Assembly: GCA_014529675.2 (NCBI GenBank)
Contig: CP076040.1
Location: 2,995,894-3,059,893 of the forward strand
DNA from: Opitutia bacterium ISCC 52
Lineage (GTDB): Bacteria; Verrucomicrobiota; Verrucomicrobiia; Opitutales; UBA2995
DNA: 64,000 bases
Direction of reading: 5' to 3'
This document shows positions 53,261-63,881 of the stretch, piece by piece (position 1 is the first letter of the stretch; every line of letters starts with the position of its first letter). The translations under genes were made by a program, and so were the position numbers. Under the pieces are notes generated by a model that saw nothing but the letters and a program-made list of their open reading frames with translations, did not search any database and was not told where the DNA came from.

Positions 53261-55057
53261 CTACTGCTTATCCACAACAATGGTCTGGATATGCAAGTCA
53301 AGCAGCTGACGCTCGGTGGCTGGGCCCGGACTCTGAGACATCAAACATTGTCCCTTCTGAGTCTTTGGAAAAGCTATGACATCGCGAATACTGGGCGACC
53401 CTGTGAGGAGACCTACAATACGATCAAGTCCCAAAGCAATACCACCATGCGGGGGTGCACCGTAACGAAATGCCTGTACCATATACCCAAAGCGATCTTC
53501 GATCACCTCCTTGGGTAACTTGAGGACTTCTTCGAATACTTTCTGCTGAAGTTCGGGTTGGTGAATACGAATACTTCCACCACCAAGTTCCATCCCGTTC
53601 AATACGAGGTCGTAATGCTGACCCCGAACCTTACGAGGATCTTCATCCAGGTATTTGGCATCTTCGACTACCGGTGCGGTAAATGGGTGGTGAGCTGATA
53701 CAAAACGACCTTCCTCATCATCATAGACCATGAGTGGAAATTCGATTACCCAAAAGAAGTCCCACTGATCTTTGTCAATTGCGAGACGTCCACGCTTTTT
53801 CAAAAGCTCTGCCGCTTCGAGGCGAACCTTACCGAGGATAGAGCAGCTACGCTCCCACTCAGCCGCCATGAAGAAAACGATATCTCCGTCCTCAACATTG
53901 AGGCGCTCTTTGATCGCAGCCTTCTCTTCGTCACTAAAGAACTTCAAAATAGGTGACTTCCATTCTCCACTTTCACGGGCACGAATGAAAGCAAGCCCTT
54001 TGGCTCCCATCGCCACGGCCATATCGGTCAAGTATTTCAGCTCACCTTCAGTGAGGTCGGATAGCCCTTTGGCGTTAATGGCCTTTACACTACCGCCGCC
54101 TTTGATGACGGAATTGAATACCTTGAACTCCGAATTTTCGAATAAGTCATTCAGGTCGTTCAACTTCATGTCAAAGCGACGGTCAGGCCGGTCACTTCCG
54201 AAGTTATTCATGGCATCCTCATAGGGCATGCGCTCGAAAGGAGTCTGAATGTCGACATCGAGTGTTTCCTTCCAGAGGCGCTTCATCATGCCTTCGATCA
54301 GAGCATACATGTCTTCCCGATCAATGAAGGACATCTCCAGATCAACCTGAGTAAACTCGGGCTGACGATCAGCACGTCCATCTTCATCGCGAAAACAACG
54401 AGCCAATTGGAAATAACGCTCCACTCCGGCGACCATCAGCATTTGCTTGTACTGCTGAGGTGATTGAGCCAGGGCATAGAACTCACCTGGATTCACTCTA
54501 CTCGGCACCAGATACTCACGCGCTCCCTCGGGAGTACTTTTAAAGAGCATGGGCGTTTCTACTTCAAGAAAGCCTTCGTCATCCAGATAGTCGCGGATGA
54601 CCTTGGATGCACGGTGTCGGGTTTTCAGAGTGTTTAAATTCTTGGGGCGGCGAAGATCGAGATAGCGATAGGTAAGACGCAGGTCTTCATTCACCTTATC
54701 ACCTTTTTCATCATCGATTGGAAATGGAGGCGTCTCAGACGCATTGAGAATCTCAAATTCAGCACCGTGAACTTCCACTTTACCAGTCGCCAACCGCTCG
54801 TTGACCGTTTCATCTTCCCGGTTCAAAACTTCACCGGCGACAGCGATCACACTTTCAGACTTTAGGTGATGAAGAATCTTCGAGACTTCATCATTGGTAT
54901 TGGGATTGAAAACAACTTGTGTAATGCCTTCACGATCGCGCAAGTCGACGAATAATACGCCTCCTAGGTCACGAACGTTGTCAATCCAGCCAGTCAGAAC
55001 TGCTTGTGTACCAACGTCAGATGTTCTGAGTTCTCCGCAATGATGCGTACGTTTCAT
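53261..55057 (-). CDS. aspS: Aspartyl-tRNA synthetase
   Basis: This 598-residue protein has the bacterial layout: an OB-fold anticodon domain (VLTGWIDNVRDLGGVLFVDLRDREG, ~18-42), the class II core (FRDEDGRADRQPEFTQVDLE, ~222-241), an inserted GAD domain (~290-420), and GGIALGLDRIVGLLTG (~548). It charges tRNA-Asp, and may also charge tRNA-Asn where AsnS is missing. The length is standard. Confidence 0.96.
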   Translation of the reverse strand: MKRTHHCGELRTSDVGTQAVLTGWIDNVRDLGGVLFVDLRDREGITQVVFNPNTNDEVSKILHHLKSESVIAVAGEVLNREDETVNERLATGKVEVHGAEFEILNASETPPFPIDDEKGDKVNEDLRLTYRYLDLRRPKNLNTLKTRHRASKVIRDYLDDEGFLEVETPMLFKSTPEGAREYLVPSRVNPGEFYALAQSPQQYKQMLMVAGVERYFQLARCFRDEDGRADRQPEFTQVDLEMSFIDREDMYALIEGMMKRLWKETLDVDIQTPFERMPYEDAMNNFGSDRPDRRFDMKLNDLNDLFENSEFKVFNSVIKGGGSVKAINAKGLSDLTEGELKYLTDMAVAMGAKGLAFIRARESGEWKSPILKFFSDEEKAAIKERLNVEDGDIVFFMAAEWERSCSILGKVRLEAAELLKKRGRLAIDKDQWDFFWVIEFPLMVYDDEEGRFVSAHHPFTAPVVEDAKYLDEDPRKVRGQHYDLVLNGMELGGGSIRIHQPELQQKVFEEVLKLPKEVIEDRFGYMVQAFRYGAPPHGGIALGLDRIVGLLTGSPSIRDVIAFPKTQKGQCLMSQSPGPATERQLLDLHIQTIVVDKQ

Positions 55058-55215
55058 GTGATAATCTTTCGTTTCGAATGGTTTTTCCTCAGTGGGAAAA
55101 TGAAAAGCTGGCTATAAACCGATAGAAGAGACCAGAAATCAACACCAATTTTGCGCTCTCTGCAGGTAATATTATAAGTAGGTATTCTCAACAGAGGACT
55201 GTCAGCCTCGATGGC

Positions 55216-57426
55216 CTAGTCCATCCGACGGGTCAAAGCAGTCACATTCCCCACTTCATCTTCCACTTCCATGAGCAGACTTTGCCCAGAATCCTTGGGC
55301 GAATCCAGCTTTAGGATAAAGGTTTCCAGGCTTTCGTCCAAGATCCCGTCTTCTGGATGAATAGAATCCATATCGTTGCCATTGAGCCGATAAGTCGCCG
55401 AACGAATGAGACTCGTGCTATCAGATGCAGTTATCTCAAGGGTCACTTCATCTCCATCACGATCGTAGCTGCTTAAGAGAATAACTGGAGGTGTATTATC
55501 AATGAGAAACACTTCACTCACCTGTTCACCGGTTTTTGCTTCAGAAGCGGGATTTGAGGGGTCGTCAGTCACAGTAACTTTCAACCGGTAATAGCCGTCC
55601 GCGAATCCCTGAGTGGTATAAGACAAATAGGTTTCTTCAAGATCTTCAGCCAAGGTGACCCAGGTATCCTCTCCGAGAGCTGATAGTTTCACCGAGTAGC
55701 TGAGGTCATCCCCATTCCCGTCAATCGATCGCCACGCAACCGTTTGAGAGCCAGGCTTAGGAAACAATTTAACCTGCCGCGGTTTGTTTGCCAGTTTGGC
55801 AAATTCTGCTTCCACCCCGCTATTCAGGCTCCGGGCAAGATCTACGCTCGGATTGGTCGACTGAGTCGTAAAGGTGCGCGTTTCGTATCCTGAATCGAGA
55901 ATTTTGATAGTGGTAATGAGCGGGGCCAGATTTTGGGTCCTTGAGAAAAAGCGGACCTGATGAACGGGTGGCACAGCCCCATCCCCAAAAAGTAAGCGAT
56001 ATTGCATGAAACGCGAAGGTGGAAGTGAATTCAGGAATACACCATTTTCTCCTGCCAGCTCGGTCCACTCAGTCCACGTGCGGTCTGGGCTTTCAAGGTT
56101 TCCTCCACGAACTTCAACTCCGATCTGCGACCCTTCGCCGGGATTGCTGTAAACCTGGAAACTTCCAAATTTCGAGACGTGGTCGAAATCTACAACCTCA
56201 GATTGAAAATAGCCTTCCGATGATTCGTTAGTATCAAGTTTCAGGATGCGTCCTGGATTGCTACAGATAAGATAGTATACTCCCTCATCTCCAGCCGGAA
56301 TAACGCCTGTTATTTCACTACCCGCTTCTAGCGTGTGAAGCAGCGACCAATCGCCAGGATTTGAAACTTCGTATAAATGCCCTTTGCTGCCGGTGCCCAG
56401 AATCATATGACCATTCGGCATTTGAGCCAGTGAGTAGATTGAAATGTTATTCTCCAGCCACCAATTGGTAACGAAGCCTTCGGTGTCCATCCAATATAAG
56501 GATCCTGAATCACTTCCTCGGGCAGAAACTGTCATTGCGTAAAAAGGGGTCGGTTTCTGGTCACCGTTACTCGGTGTGTCTGTATCGGCAAAAAATGAAC
56601 TACCAGAGGAATTGCTCGATTGGCTACTGGAAGAAGAGGAAGAAGTCGGCTTCTTCAAACTGGAGGAACGACCCGGCTGATTAAAGGAGCTGAAAAAGAT
56701 GGTTCCGTCTTCCTGAGGAAGAATAGAGCGAACTTCCCGTTCTCCGGTAGAATAAATCACATTCCCCTCTCCCTCAGAATCAATACGATACAGGAGGCCA
56801 TGCGTTGCACTTCCCGCCAACAAGTTTCCATCGGCCTCAAATGCGAGCGCCGTAATATGTGTTTCCTCAGAGTCAAAGAACACTTCTGCCTCGGGATCTT
56901 TATCTCCGGTATCGATCCGATAAATTTTACCTTTCGACCCGGTTGCAAGGTAGAGATTTCCGTCTTCGCCAAAAACCATGTCCCAAACATATTCGTCCTC
57001 AAGCTTCAGAAATATTTCTACGCCTCCATCCCGATTGACTCGGTATAAGGTTCCGTCCGGAGACACAGCCACATACAATTGGTCACGACTATCGAGAGCA
57101 ATCGCCCGCGTCATGAGACGGTTAGGTTCAAAAACGGTTTCACTCTCACCTTCCGGTGTCACTTTAAAGACGGCACCTTGATTCCCCGTGCCAACGTAAA
57201 GGTTTCCCTTTGAATCGACTACCGCATCCCAGAGGATGGGAGCATCCAACTCAGCCAAGGTTTCCAAAGCTGGAGCAGCTAAAAGATATCCGTCGGTGTG
57301 CAGGGATATCTCATTCATCTCACCCTTACTGAAGTCATCAAATGATTGATGAGTCGTCTCGTGAGTTCGCGCCCCCAAGAAGGCGGTAGTAATAACAAAA
57401 ACCAGTGCGGTAGAAAAAAGTCTCAT
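55216..57426 (-). CDS. Secreted beta-propeller protein paired with an S55 peptidase-like protein
   Basis: The 736-residue protein has a signal peptide from ATG 57426 (LFSTALVFVITTAFLGA). A TTG three codons earlier overlaps the upstream stop; the ATG starts one base after it. Residues ~50-400 are propeller blades (DSKGNLYVGTGNQGAVFKV; DGTLYRVNRDG; DGNLYLATGSKGKIYRI), as in SMP-30/NHL-like proteins, with a Ser-rich linker (~255-285). The rest has beta domains (FN3-like). The tight junction suggests translation coupling with the S55 gene. No enzyme motif is recognised. Confidence 0.8.
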   Translation of the reverse strand: MRLFSTALVFVITTAFLGARTHETTHQSFDDFSKGEMNEISLHTDGYLLAAPALETLAELDAPILWDAVVDSKGNLYVGTGNQGAVFKVTPEGESETVFEPNRLMTRAIALDSRDQLYVAVSPDGTLYRVNRDGGVEIFLKLEDEYVWDMVFGEDGNLYLATGSKGKIYRIDTGDKDPEAEVFFDSEETHITALAFEADGNLLAGSATHGLLYRIDSEGEGNVIYSTGEREVRSILPQEDGTIFFSSFNQPGRSSSLKKPTSSSSSSSQSSNSSGSSFFADTDTPSNGDQKPTPFYAMTVSARGSDSGSLYWMDTEGFVTNWWLENNISIYSLAQMPNGHMILGTGSKGHLYEVSNPGDWSLLHTLEAGSEITGVIPAGDEGVYYLICSNPGRILKLDTNESSEGYFQSEVVDFDHVSKFGSFQVYSNPGEGSQIGVEVRGGNLESPDRTWTEWTELAGENGVFLNSLPPSRFMQYRLLFGDGAVPPVHQVRFFSRTQNLAPLITTIKILDSGYETRTFTTQSTNPSVDLARSLNSGVEAEFAKLANKPRQVKLFPKPGSQTVAWRSIDGNGDDLSYSVKLSALGEDTWVTLAEDLEETYLSYTTQGFADGYYRLKVTVTDDPSNPASEAKTGEQVSEVFLIDNTPPVILLSSYDRDGDEVTLEITASDSTSLIRSATYRLNGNDMDSIHPEDGILDESLETFILKLDSPKDSGQSLLMEVEDEVGNVTALTRRMD

Positions 57427-57427
57427 A

Positions 57428-59182
57428 TCATTCAACAGTTAGGGGTAGCAAAGCACTGCCTCTAAATTCCGAGTCCACAGGTATGCGCATCTCAAATCCG
57501 CTTTGCTTGCTGGTATCCTTATCAATTTTTAAGCCCTTTGCGTTCTTAAGTAGCATAAGCGTGGAAGGAGGTAGTCCTGCCAGGTGCTGCCCCTCCAGAC
57601 TGATCCCGGGAGAGCGCCTCATCAGTTTGATGTAAATGTGATCTCGGCTCTTAAGCTCCTCAATACGCTTCAATAGATGCTCGAATTTAGTGGCTGTGTA
57701 AAAGCCTTCAAACTCAACCTTATCAACCGCTATCGCATCAGCTACTAATACTTCAACACGCTCTTTGCGTATTTCTTCCGGCAACACAAAGGATACTTGT
57801 TTTGAAAATCGCTCTCCCTGGTGAGTCTTCATCTGGAGCGTCAGGTTAACCGAACCTCCAGCGCTCACTTTCTCTTCATGCAAATAAACCGCTTCAAGGT
57901 AGGTGATGTCCGTCACCGGTCGCGCTTCAATCTCTACCTCCAAGGATTCAACGACGGGCGATTCGAAGGTATTATCTGTCAGCAATTGGTGGATTGCCAT
58001 TTGTTGAAAGGCCGCCGACGCAGCCACTCCGGCTCCTGAAAAAATGTCTCTCACCTCGACGGGATCGTAACCATCCAAATGGATTTTGGTTTTTATACGA
58101 AGCGTCTGCTCTTCCGAATATTCAATTCCACCTTGAAGTGCCTCCATAGTAGCCATGGCGCCCACCACTGGACTTAAACGTGGATGGCGAAACATTTTAG
58201 CTGAGAACGCTTTGTATTCGAAATCCGTATACGTTACTAAAATGGACAAATCCGACATGGGAGAGATCGGACCCAATTCGGCCGCAATGCCGGTCAATCG
58301 ATCCTGGTAAACGCGTCCGACGAAATCACCTGTATTGGATAACTTAAAGGAAGAAGGCATGGAGCGAACAATGGTTAACACTTCAGCCTGAGCCAGGGGC
58401 ATCTCTACAGATCCCCACTGAAAGAAAGGATGGCCAAAAGCCAGCAGCTGATCGCCTTCAACATAGGTCACTGTTCCGGTAGCACCAAAACTGAAATCTC
58501 CATGCATCAAAACCGCAGCCACTGCTGAGCCCGCCTCGATCTCACCGGTAAGCTCAGATGAAGCAGATCCACCGGGACCATTCATGACCTTCACGCCCAG
58601 CTCATCTAATGTTTCGCTAAATGCCTCGAGGGTGCGGTCAGATATACCAGCAGCAATCAAAGGTGCGGGTAATGGCTGAAGAACCGTTTGAAAATCATTC
58701 AGTCGACTACGACTGGCAGGCTCAACGGACTTCCAATAGGAATTGATAGAACCACTTGCGGCTACTTCTCCACCGCGATCCTCCAACACCGGCAACATGT
58801 TGTGAATGGGAGTTACTCCAATGATAGCCTGTTCCTTGGGCCAGGTGTATCCGTATGCATAAGCACCCACCAATTTTCCATCAATGAAGACCGGACTACC
58901 GCTCATTCCAGCAACAGGGCCAGATAGAATGTTTCGATCGTCGATGGCTTCGCAGATGATCACCGATTCGTTCGGCCCAATAAAGTGCTCAGCAATGCCG
59001 ATTACCCGAAGCGGAAACGTCTCCACCTCCGTACCAGACATTACAGTACGCCACTCCCCTTCCATGCCCGGCTTTACTTCCTCAAGGGGCATCAGTTCGT
59101 AAGCACTGTTTAATTGAGCACACAGACCTCCTGCTATGAAGAAGCTCACCAGGGTGAGGGCTGTGTTTAAAGCGAGGCGCAT
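57428..59182 (-). CDS. SpoIVB-type (S55) peptidase domain protein
   Basis: This 584-residue protein has a signal peptide (TALTLVSFFIAGGLCA). Residues ~30-270 fit the SpoIVB S55 region: ELMPLEEVKPGMEGEWRTVM (~30), SVIICEAIDD and the catalytic-serine motif AGMSGSPVFIDGKLVGAY (~93-110), and a second Gly-rich loop (DQLLAFGHPFFQWG, ~245). S55 peptidases are known in spore formers, but this family is also widespread in non-sporulating bacteria. Its natural target here is unknown. The gene downstream, a propeller protein, starts one base after this stop. Confidence 0.82.
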   Translation of the reverse strand: MRLALNTALTLVSFFIAGGLCAQLNSAYELMPLEEVKPGMEGEWRTVMSGTEVETFPLRVIGIAEHFIGPNESVIICEAIDDRNILSGPVAGMSGSPVFIDGKLVGAYAYGYTWPKEQAIIGVTPIHNMLPVLEDRGGEVAASGSINSYWKSVEPASRSRLNDFQTVLQPLPAPLIAAGISDRTLEAFSETLDELGVKVMNGPGGSASSELTGEIEAGSAVAAVLMHGDFSFGATGTVTYVEGDQLLAFGHPFFQWGSVEMPLAQAEVLTIVRSMPSSFKLSNTGDFVGRVYQDRLTGIAAELGPISPMSDLSILVTYTDFEYKAFSAKMFRHPRLSPVVGAMATMEALQGGIEYSEEQTLRIKTKIHLDGYDPVEVRDIFSGAGVAASAAFQQMAIHQLLTDNTFESPVVESLEVEIEARPVTDITYLEAVYLHEEKVSAGGSVNLTLQMKTHQGERFSKQVSFVLPEEIRKERVEVLVADAIAVDKVEFEGFYTATKFEHLLKRIEELKSRDHIYIKLMRRSPGISLEGQHLAGLPPSTLMLLKNAKGLKIDKDTSKQSGFEMRIPVDSEFRGSALLPLTVE

Positions 59183-59190
59183 TGAAGTAA

Positions 59191-60768
59191 CTATTCGATA
59201 ATTAGGTTTTGTCCGGTCATTTCTTCGGGCTGTTCCAAGCCTAACAAATGAAGAACGGTCGGGGCTATATCAGCTAGACGTCTATCTGACTGATTTAGTT
59301 TAAAACTTTCGCACCCTTTTCCATAAATGGCCAGTTCAACCGGATTCAAAGTATGCGCGGTATGGGGACCATCCACTGCGGGATCCCACATCTGATCGCA
59401 ATTTCCATGGTCGGCAGTTACCAAGGCAACGCCGTCTACTTCATCGATCGCATTCAGTAATTCACCCAAACAAGCGTCTACTTTGATACAAGCTTTCTCA
59501 ACTGCTTCCATCGAACCGGTGTGCCCAACCATATCGGGATTGGCGAAATTGACTAAGATAAAATCATACTTCCCGGAAAGAATGGCGTCTTTGGTAAATT
59601 CCTTTACCTCCTCAGCCGACATTTCGGGAGCGAGATCGTAGGTGTTTACTTTCGGACTGGGTGCCATGGCCCAGTCCTCACCAGGAAACGGTTCTTCTCG
59701 GTAGTCGTTAAAGAAAAAAGTCACATGCGGATACTTTTCAGTTTCGGCACACCTGAACTGAGTCTTGCCCTGATCGGCCAAATAGCCTCCTAGAATATTG
59801 GCCATTTTCTCAGCCCGTGGAAAAACGATGTGATCGAGCATGCCCTTCTTGTATTCCGTCATACCGGCGTAATAGAGATCCAACTTCTCTCCGCGATCGA
59901 AGTCATCAAAATCGTCTTCAATAAAAGCGCGGGTAATTTCACGAGGCCGGTCCCCCCGATAATTGTAGAAGACAACCGCATCGCCATTTCCAATCGTGGC
60001 AATGGGCTCACCACTTTCTCCAGTAATCCAGGTAGGCACGACGAACTCATCACCCTGCCGGGAACTATCGAGGGGATGGTCATAGTAATGCTGGACGGCC
60101 TCTGCGGCAGAACTGGCGGAATGATCCGCTTCTTTGCCTGTCAACAGATTGTAGCCTTTGGAAACGCGCTCCCATCGGTTGTCACGGTCCATACTCCAAA
60201 ATCGTCCACATACAGAGGCAATTTTTCCGATACCAAGCTCGGCACATTTGGCTTCGACTTGTTGAATGTAGCCCAGTCCGCTTTTGGGCGAGGTGTCCCG
60301 ACCATCCGTGAATGCATGGATATAGGCCTCTTCTACTCCAGCCGCTTTCGCTTCGATCAACACCCCATAAAGATGCTCCAGCAATCCATGGACTCCTGCA
60401 TCCGACACGATGCCCAACAAATGGAGCTTTCCCCCACTCTTGGCTCGGTTAAATGCTCCCTGAAGCGTTTCATTGCTGCGGATTGTGCCCGTATCGAAGG
60501 CCTTGGTGATCCGAACAACTTCCTGATCAACGATCCGTCCAGCACCGATATTCTGATGGCCCACCTCACTGTTTCCCATCACACCGACCGGCACTCCTAC
60601 ATCGAGCCCACAGGCTGCAAGCTCCGTTCGGGGCCAATTCTCCGTCAAATTGTCAGAAACGGCCGTTGGAGCGCGTTTAATGGCATTAAAGGAATCCTGG
60701 TCCGAGTTGTGGTTGGCTCCCCAACCGTCACGAATAACCAGAAGTACCGGGCGTTTTCCCTCTTTCAT
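59191..60768 (-). CDS. gpmI: 2,3-bisphosphoglycerate-independent phosphoglycerate mutase
   Basis: This 525-residue protein matches Gpm[11 protein letters not shown] (~8-17), [14 protein letters not shown] with the active Ser (~66), [14 protein letters not shown] (~151), [11 protein letters not shown] (~268), [12 protein letters not shown] (~424) and [10 protein letters not shown] (~464). It interconverts 3- and 2-phosphoglycerate in glycolysis with manganese. It is divergent from ileS. A long open frame on the opposite strand (59830-60840) is a shadow. Confidence 0.96.
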   Translation of the reverse strand: MKEGKRPVLLVIRDGWGANHNSDQDSFNAIKRAPTAVSDNLTENWPRTELAACGLDVGVPVGVMGNSEVGHQNIGAGRIVDQEVVRITKAFDTGTIRSNETLQGAFNRAKSGGKLHLLGIVSDAGVHGLLEHLYGVLIEAKAAGVEEAYIHAFTDGRDTSPKSGLGYIQQVEAKCAELGIGKIASVCGRFWSMDRDNRWERVSKGYNLLTGKEADHSASSAAEAVQHYYDHPLDSSRQGDEFVVPTWITGESGEPIATIGNGDAVVFYNYRGDRPREITRAFIEDDFDDFDRGEKLDLYYAGMTEYKKGMLDHIVFPRAEKMANILGGYLADQGKTQFRCAETEKYPHVTFFFNDYREEPFPGEDWAMAPSPKVNTYDLAPEMSAEEVKEFTKDAILSGKYDFILVNFANPDMVGHTGSMEAVEKACIKVDACLGELLNAIDEVDGVALVTADHGNCDQMWDPAVDGPHTAHTLNPVELAIYGKGCESFKLNQSDRRLADIAPTVLHLLGLEQPEEMTGQNLIIE

Positions 60769-61064
60769 AAATTGGCAAATATCTTAGGTCCAAATGCTGC
60801 CCCATCCCGGGACAGAGAATCGCAAAGAATCGGGAAATAACCGTCCCAAGTCTAGAACTTATCTAAAAAATCTGCGACTCCGCGCACTGTACCCTTAGTC
60901 ACGGGAAAGCCTGCAAATCCAACGGTTTCTGCTCGACCAAGAACTGACGAAGAAACGCCAAATAAATTACCTACCTGAACGCTTGACTTGAAGGGATTAT
61001 ATAGGTTTCTTCCGGCGCTTATCGGCGACCTGTTTACTAGGAAACCTAGAATCCTTTTACTGTT
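60769..61064. other. Divergent spacer between gpmI and ileS
   Basis: This 296-base stretch must hold promoters for both genes. Toward ileS there is TTGACT followed by an AT-rich stretch (TTATATAG), but the spacing is not ideal. No T-box-type leader, tRNA or small gene is visible. Confidence 0.4.
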
Positions 61065-63860
61065 ATGCCCACCAAACTGAAAGATACTCTTACGCTTCCA
61101 TCGACCGAGTTCCCCATGCGGGCGAATCTCGTTCAACGTGAGCCCGAGCGCATTAAGCATTGGGAAAAGGAAGGATTGTATGAGAAAATTCAGGAGAAAA
61201 ACGCCGATAATCCATCTTTCATCCTGCATGACGGGCCTCCCTTCACGAGTGGGGATGTGCACATTGGCACAGCTTTAAACAAATGCCTCAAGGAATCCAT
61301 CATCCGCTACAAGTCGATGAAGGGATTTCGCGCACCTTACATTCCTGGCTGGGACTGTCACGGCCTACCCATTGAGCAACGCGTAACCCGCGAAATGCGG
61401 GAGCAGGGAAAAGACCTGCCTTCCTCAGAAATCCGCAATGCCTGCTCCGAATTTTCCATGAGATTCATGGATATCCAGCGGGAACAGTTTGTCCGCCTGG
61501 GAATTCTCGCCGACTGGGAACAAGAATACCGGACTCTCGACCCCGAGTATGAGGCAGACATTCTGCGCACCTTTTCCTCCTTTATCGATAAAGGCCTCGT
61601 CTATCGCAGCAAAAAGCCGGTTTACTGGTCCATCCCCTACAGAACGGCCCTGGCCGAAGCGGAAATTGAGTATAAGGACCACGTTAGTCCTTCCATCTGG
61701 GTAAAATTCAAACTACCCGACACGGGTGCACTCGCGATTGAAGGGGATGTATCCATCGTTATATGGACCACGACTCCCTGGACCATCCCTGCCAACTTGG
61801 CCTTAGCGCTTCATCCACGAGTACACTACGTGGTCATGGTCGCCGGGGACCAAAAACTGATTGTGGCCAAGGACTTGGCTGAATCCGTAGCCAAAAATGT
61901 AGAGCTCGGTGAATACACGATTGAGAAGGAGTTCAAAGGCGAAGCACTGGACGGTCTAATCAGTAAACACCCGTTCATCGACCGCGATAGCCCCATTCTT
62001 TTGGCTGACTATGTAACCACGGAAACTGGAACCGGCGCAGTTCACACCGCGCCGGGTCATGGTTTGGAGGATTATATGTCCGGGCTGAAATACGGTTTGG
62101 AAATTTACTGTCCGCTGGACAACGAAAGTAAGTACATCGACGACGGGCAGATTCCAGCTGAATTGGTCGGAGTATCCGTCCTGGAAAAGAAAGGACGAAG
62201 CCAGGCCAACGTCGAAGTCTTAAAGTTACTTGAAGACTCGGGTAATCTGCTTAAATTCGAAAAATTTGAGCACAGCTACCCACACTGCTGGCGCTCAAAG
62301 ACTCCCGTAATTTTCCGTGCTACGCCCCAGTGGTTTGTTTCCATGGATACAAACGGGTTCCGTGAACAAGCCCTGGAAGCTATCAGCAAAGTGGACTTTG
62401 TTCCAAGCTGGGGCGAAAACCGAATCCGCGGCGCAGTAGAGGGTCGACCGGATTGGTGCGTCAGTCGTCAACGGAGCTGGGGAGTTCCGATTCCCGCATT
62501 CTACGACGAAGAAGGCGAAGCCTACGTCGATGCAGAGGTGGTGAGAGCCATTGCTGCAAAAATTGAAAAAGAAGGAACCAATTACTGGTTCGAAAATGAT
62601 GCTGCGACCATTTTAGACGGTATTGATCTCCCAGAATCCTGGCAGGGCAAATCCTTAAGCTGTGGGAAAGACACTCTGGATGTTTGGATCGATTCAGGAT
62701 CCAGCCACCAAGCGGTTCTTAAGCGAAGAGATGCATTACAATTTCCAGCAGATCTCTATCTCGAAGGTAGTGACCAACATCGCGGATGGTTTCAATCGTC
62801 TCTATGGACTTCCATGGCGGCAGAGGGAAAACCACCTTACAAGGAAATCGTAACCCACGGATTTATTGTGCGGGGTGACGGCACGAAGATTAGCAAAAGT
62901 GATAATAAGGGAGGAAAACCTCAAACATCAGACGCCTACATCAAACAATATGGCGCAGATGTGATCCGACTGTGGATTGCATCTCAGGATTATCGCAACG
63001 ACATCCCCGTATCCGACGACATCATCAAACGTATTGTTGATAGCTATCGTCTAGTTAGAAATACCCTTCGGTTCCAGCTATCCAACTTGTTCGACTTTAA
63101 CGCTGAATCAGATGCAGTTGCCATTGAGGATCTGGACGTCATCGACCGCTGGGCCTTAAGTAAAACAGCTGAACTAATCGGTCCTGTTACCGAGGCCTAC
63201 GATAAATACGAATTCCACCGCGTCTATCAGCTGATTAATCAATTTTTCTCGGTTACATTGTCTGCGATGTATCACGACATGCTGAAGGATCGCCTTTATA
63301 CACTGGCGCCCGATTCAGCCTTACGCCGATCCTCTCAAACCGCTATTTATCAAATATTTAAGACCGTTTCTCGCTTATTGGCCCCCATTGTGGCGTTTAC
63401 GACCGATGAGGCCTGGAGTTACTTCAAAAATGGCGAGGAATACAGCTCAAGTTCAATACATCTAGAGGATTGGCCAGAAGCTCCCGAGAGCTGGAAATGG
63501 CCTGAGAATGTTGAAGAATTTGAAAATATATTAAAATTCAGAACCAGGGTGAATGAACTTCTTGAAAAGGCTCGACAAGGCAAAGAAATTGGAAAATCTC
63601 TCGACGCCGTCGTCAGCATTACAGGTTCAAACAACGATCCTCTCTTTCAAACTCTTCAAAAATACGAACCCAAGCTACCGGAAATATTTATTACTTCCCA
63701 AGTCTCTTTGGAACCAACTGAAATTGAAGCTGTATCTGTAACCATCCAACCAGCAAACGGGGAACGCTGCCCAAGATGCTGGAGAACTGTAGAATCACTT
63801 TTAGAAACCACTATCCAAGACAACTTATGCCCCCGCTGTAAGGAGGCATTGAACGCTTAA
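61065..63860 (+). CDS. ileS: Isoleucyl-tRNA synthetase
   Basis: This 931-residue class I synthetase has the HIGH-type motif HIGT at residues 66-69 (GPPFTSGDVHIGTALNK), the editing domain with VIWTTTPWTIPANLALAL (~229-246), and KMSKS-type KISKS near 608 (GDGTKISKSDNKGGKP). The C-terminus has paired CxxC zinc motifs (CPRCWRT and CPRCKEA). It charges tRNA-Ile and edits valine. The length and motif order are standard. Confidence 0.96.
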   Translation: MPTKLKDTLTLPSTEFPMRANLVQREPERIKHWEKEGLYEKIQEKNADNPSFILHDGPPFTSGDVHIGTALNKCLKESIIRYKSMKGFRAPYIPGWDCHGLPIEQRVTREMREQGKDLPSSEIRNACSEFSMRFMDIQREQFVRLGILADWEQEYRTLDPEYEADILRTFSSFIDKGLVYRSKKPVYWSIPYRTALAEAEIEYKDHVSPSIWVKFKLPDTGALAIEGDVSIVIWTTTPWTIPANLALALHPRVHYVVMVAGDQKLIVAKDLAESVAKNVELGEYTIEKEFKGEALDGLISKHPFIDRDSPILLADYVTTETGTGAVHTAPGHGLEDYMSGLKYGLEIYCPLDNESKYIDDGQIPAELVGVSVLEKKGRSQANVEVLKLLEDSGNLLKFEKFEHSYPHCWRSKTPVIFRATPQWFVSMDTNGFREQALEAISKVDFVPSWGENRIRGAVEGRPDWCVSRQRSWGVPIPAFYDEEGEAYVDAEVVRAIAAKIEKEGTNYWFENDAATILDGIDLPESWQGKSLSCGKDTLDVWIDSGSSHQAVLKRRDALQFPADLYLEGSDQHRGWFQSSLWTSMAAEGKPPYKEIVTHGFIVRGDGTKISKSDNKGGKPQTSDAYIKQYGADVIRLWIASQDYRNDIPVSDDIIKRIVDSYRLVRNTLRFQLSNLFDFNAESDAVAIEDLDVIDRWALSKTAELIGPVTEAYDKYEFHRVYQLINQFFSVTLSAMYHDMLKDRLYTLAPDSALRRSSQTAIYQIFKTVSRLLAPIVAFTTDEAWSYFKNGEEYSSSSIHLEDWPEAPESWKWPENVEEFENILKFRTRVNELLEKARQGKEIGKSLDAVVSITGSNNDPLFQTLQKYEPKLPEIFITSQVSLEPTEIEAVSVTIQPANGERCPRCWRTVESLLETTIQDNLCPRCKEALNA

Positions 63861-63881
63861 TACCAAACTATTCCAATTGTC

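Noticed and set aside
59830-60840. Long open frame on the plus strand opposite gpmI (336 codons)
   Set aside because: It is fully antisense to a clear gpmI with intact motifs, and its translation has no recognisable domain.
60769-61064. T-box or riboswitch leader for ileS
   Set aside because: No T-box motif or strong folded leader is visible by eye.
60852-61262. Possible small gene upstream of ileS on the minus strand
   Set aside because: Most of it overlaps the ileS N-terminus, and its translation has no recognisable pattern.
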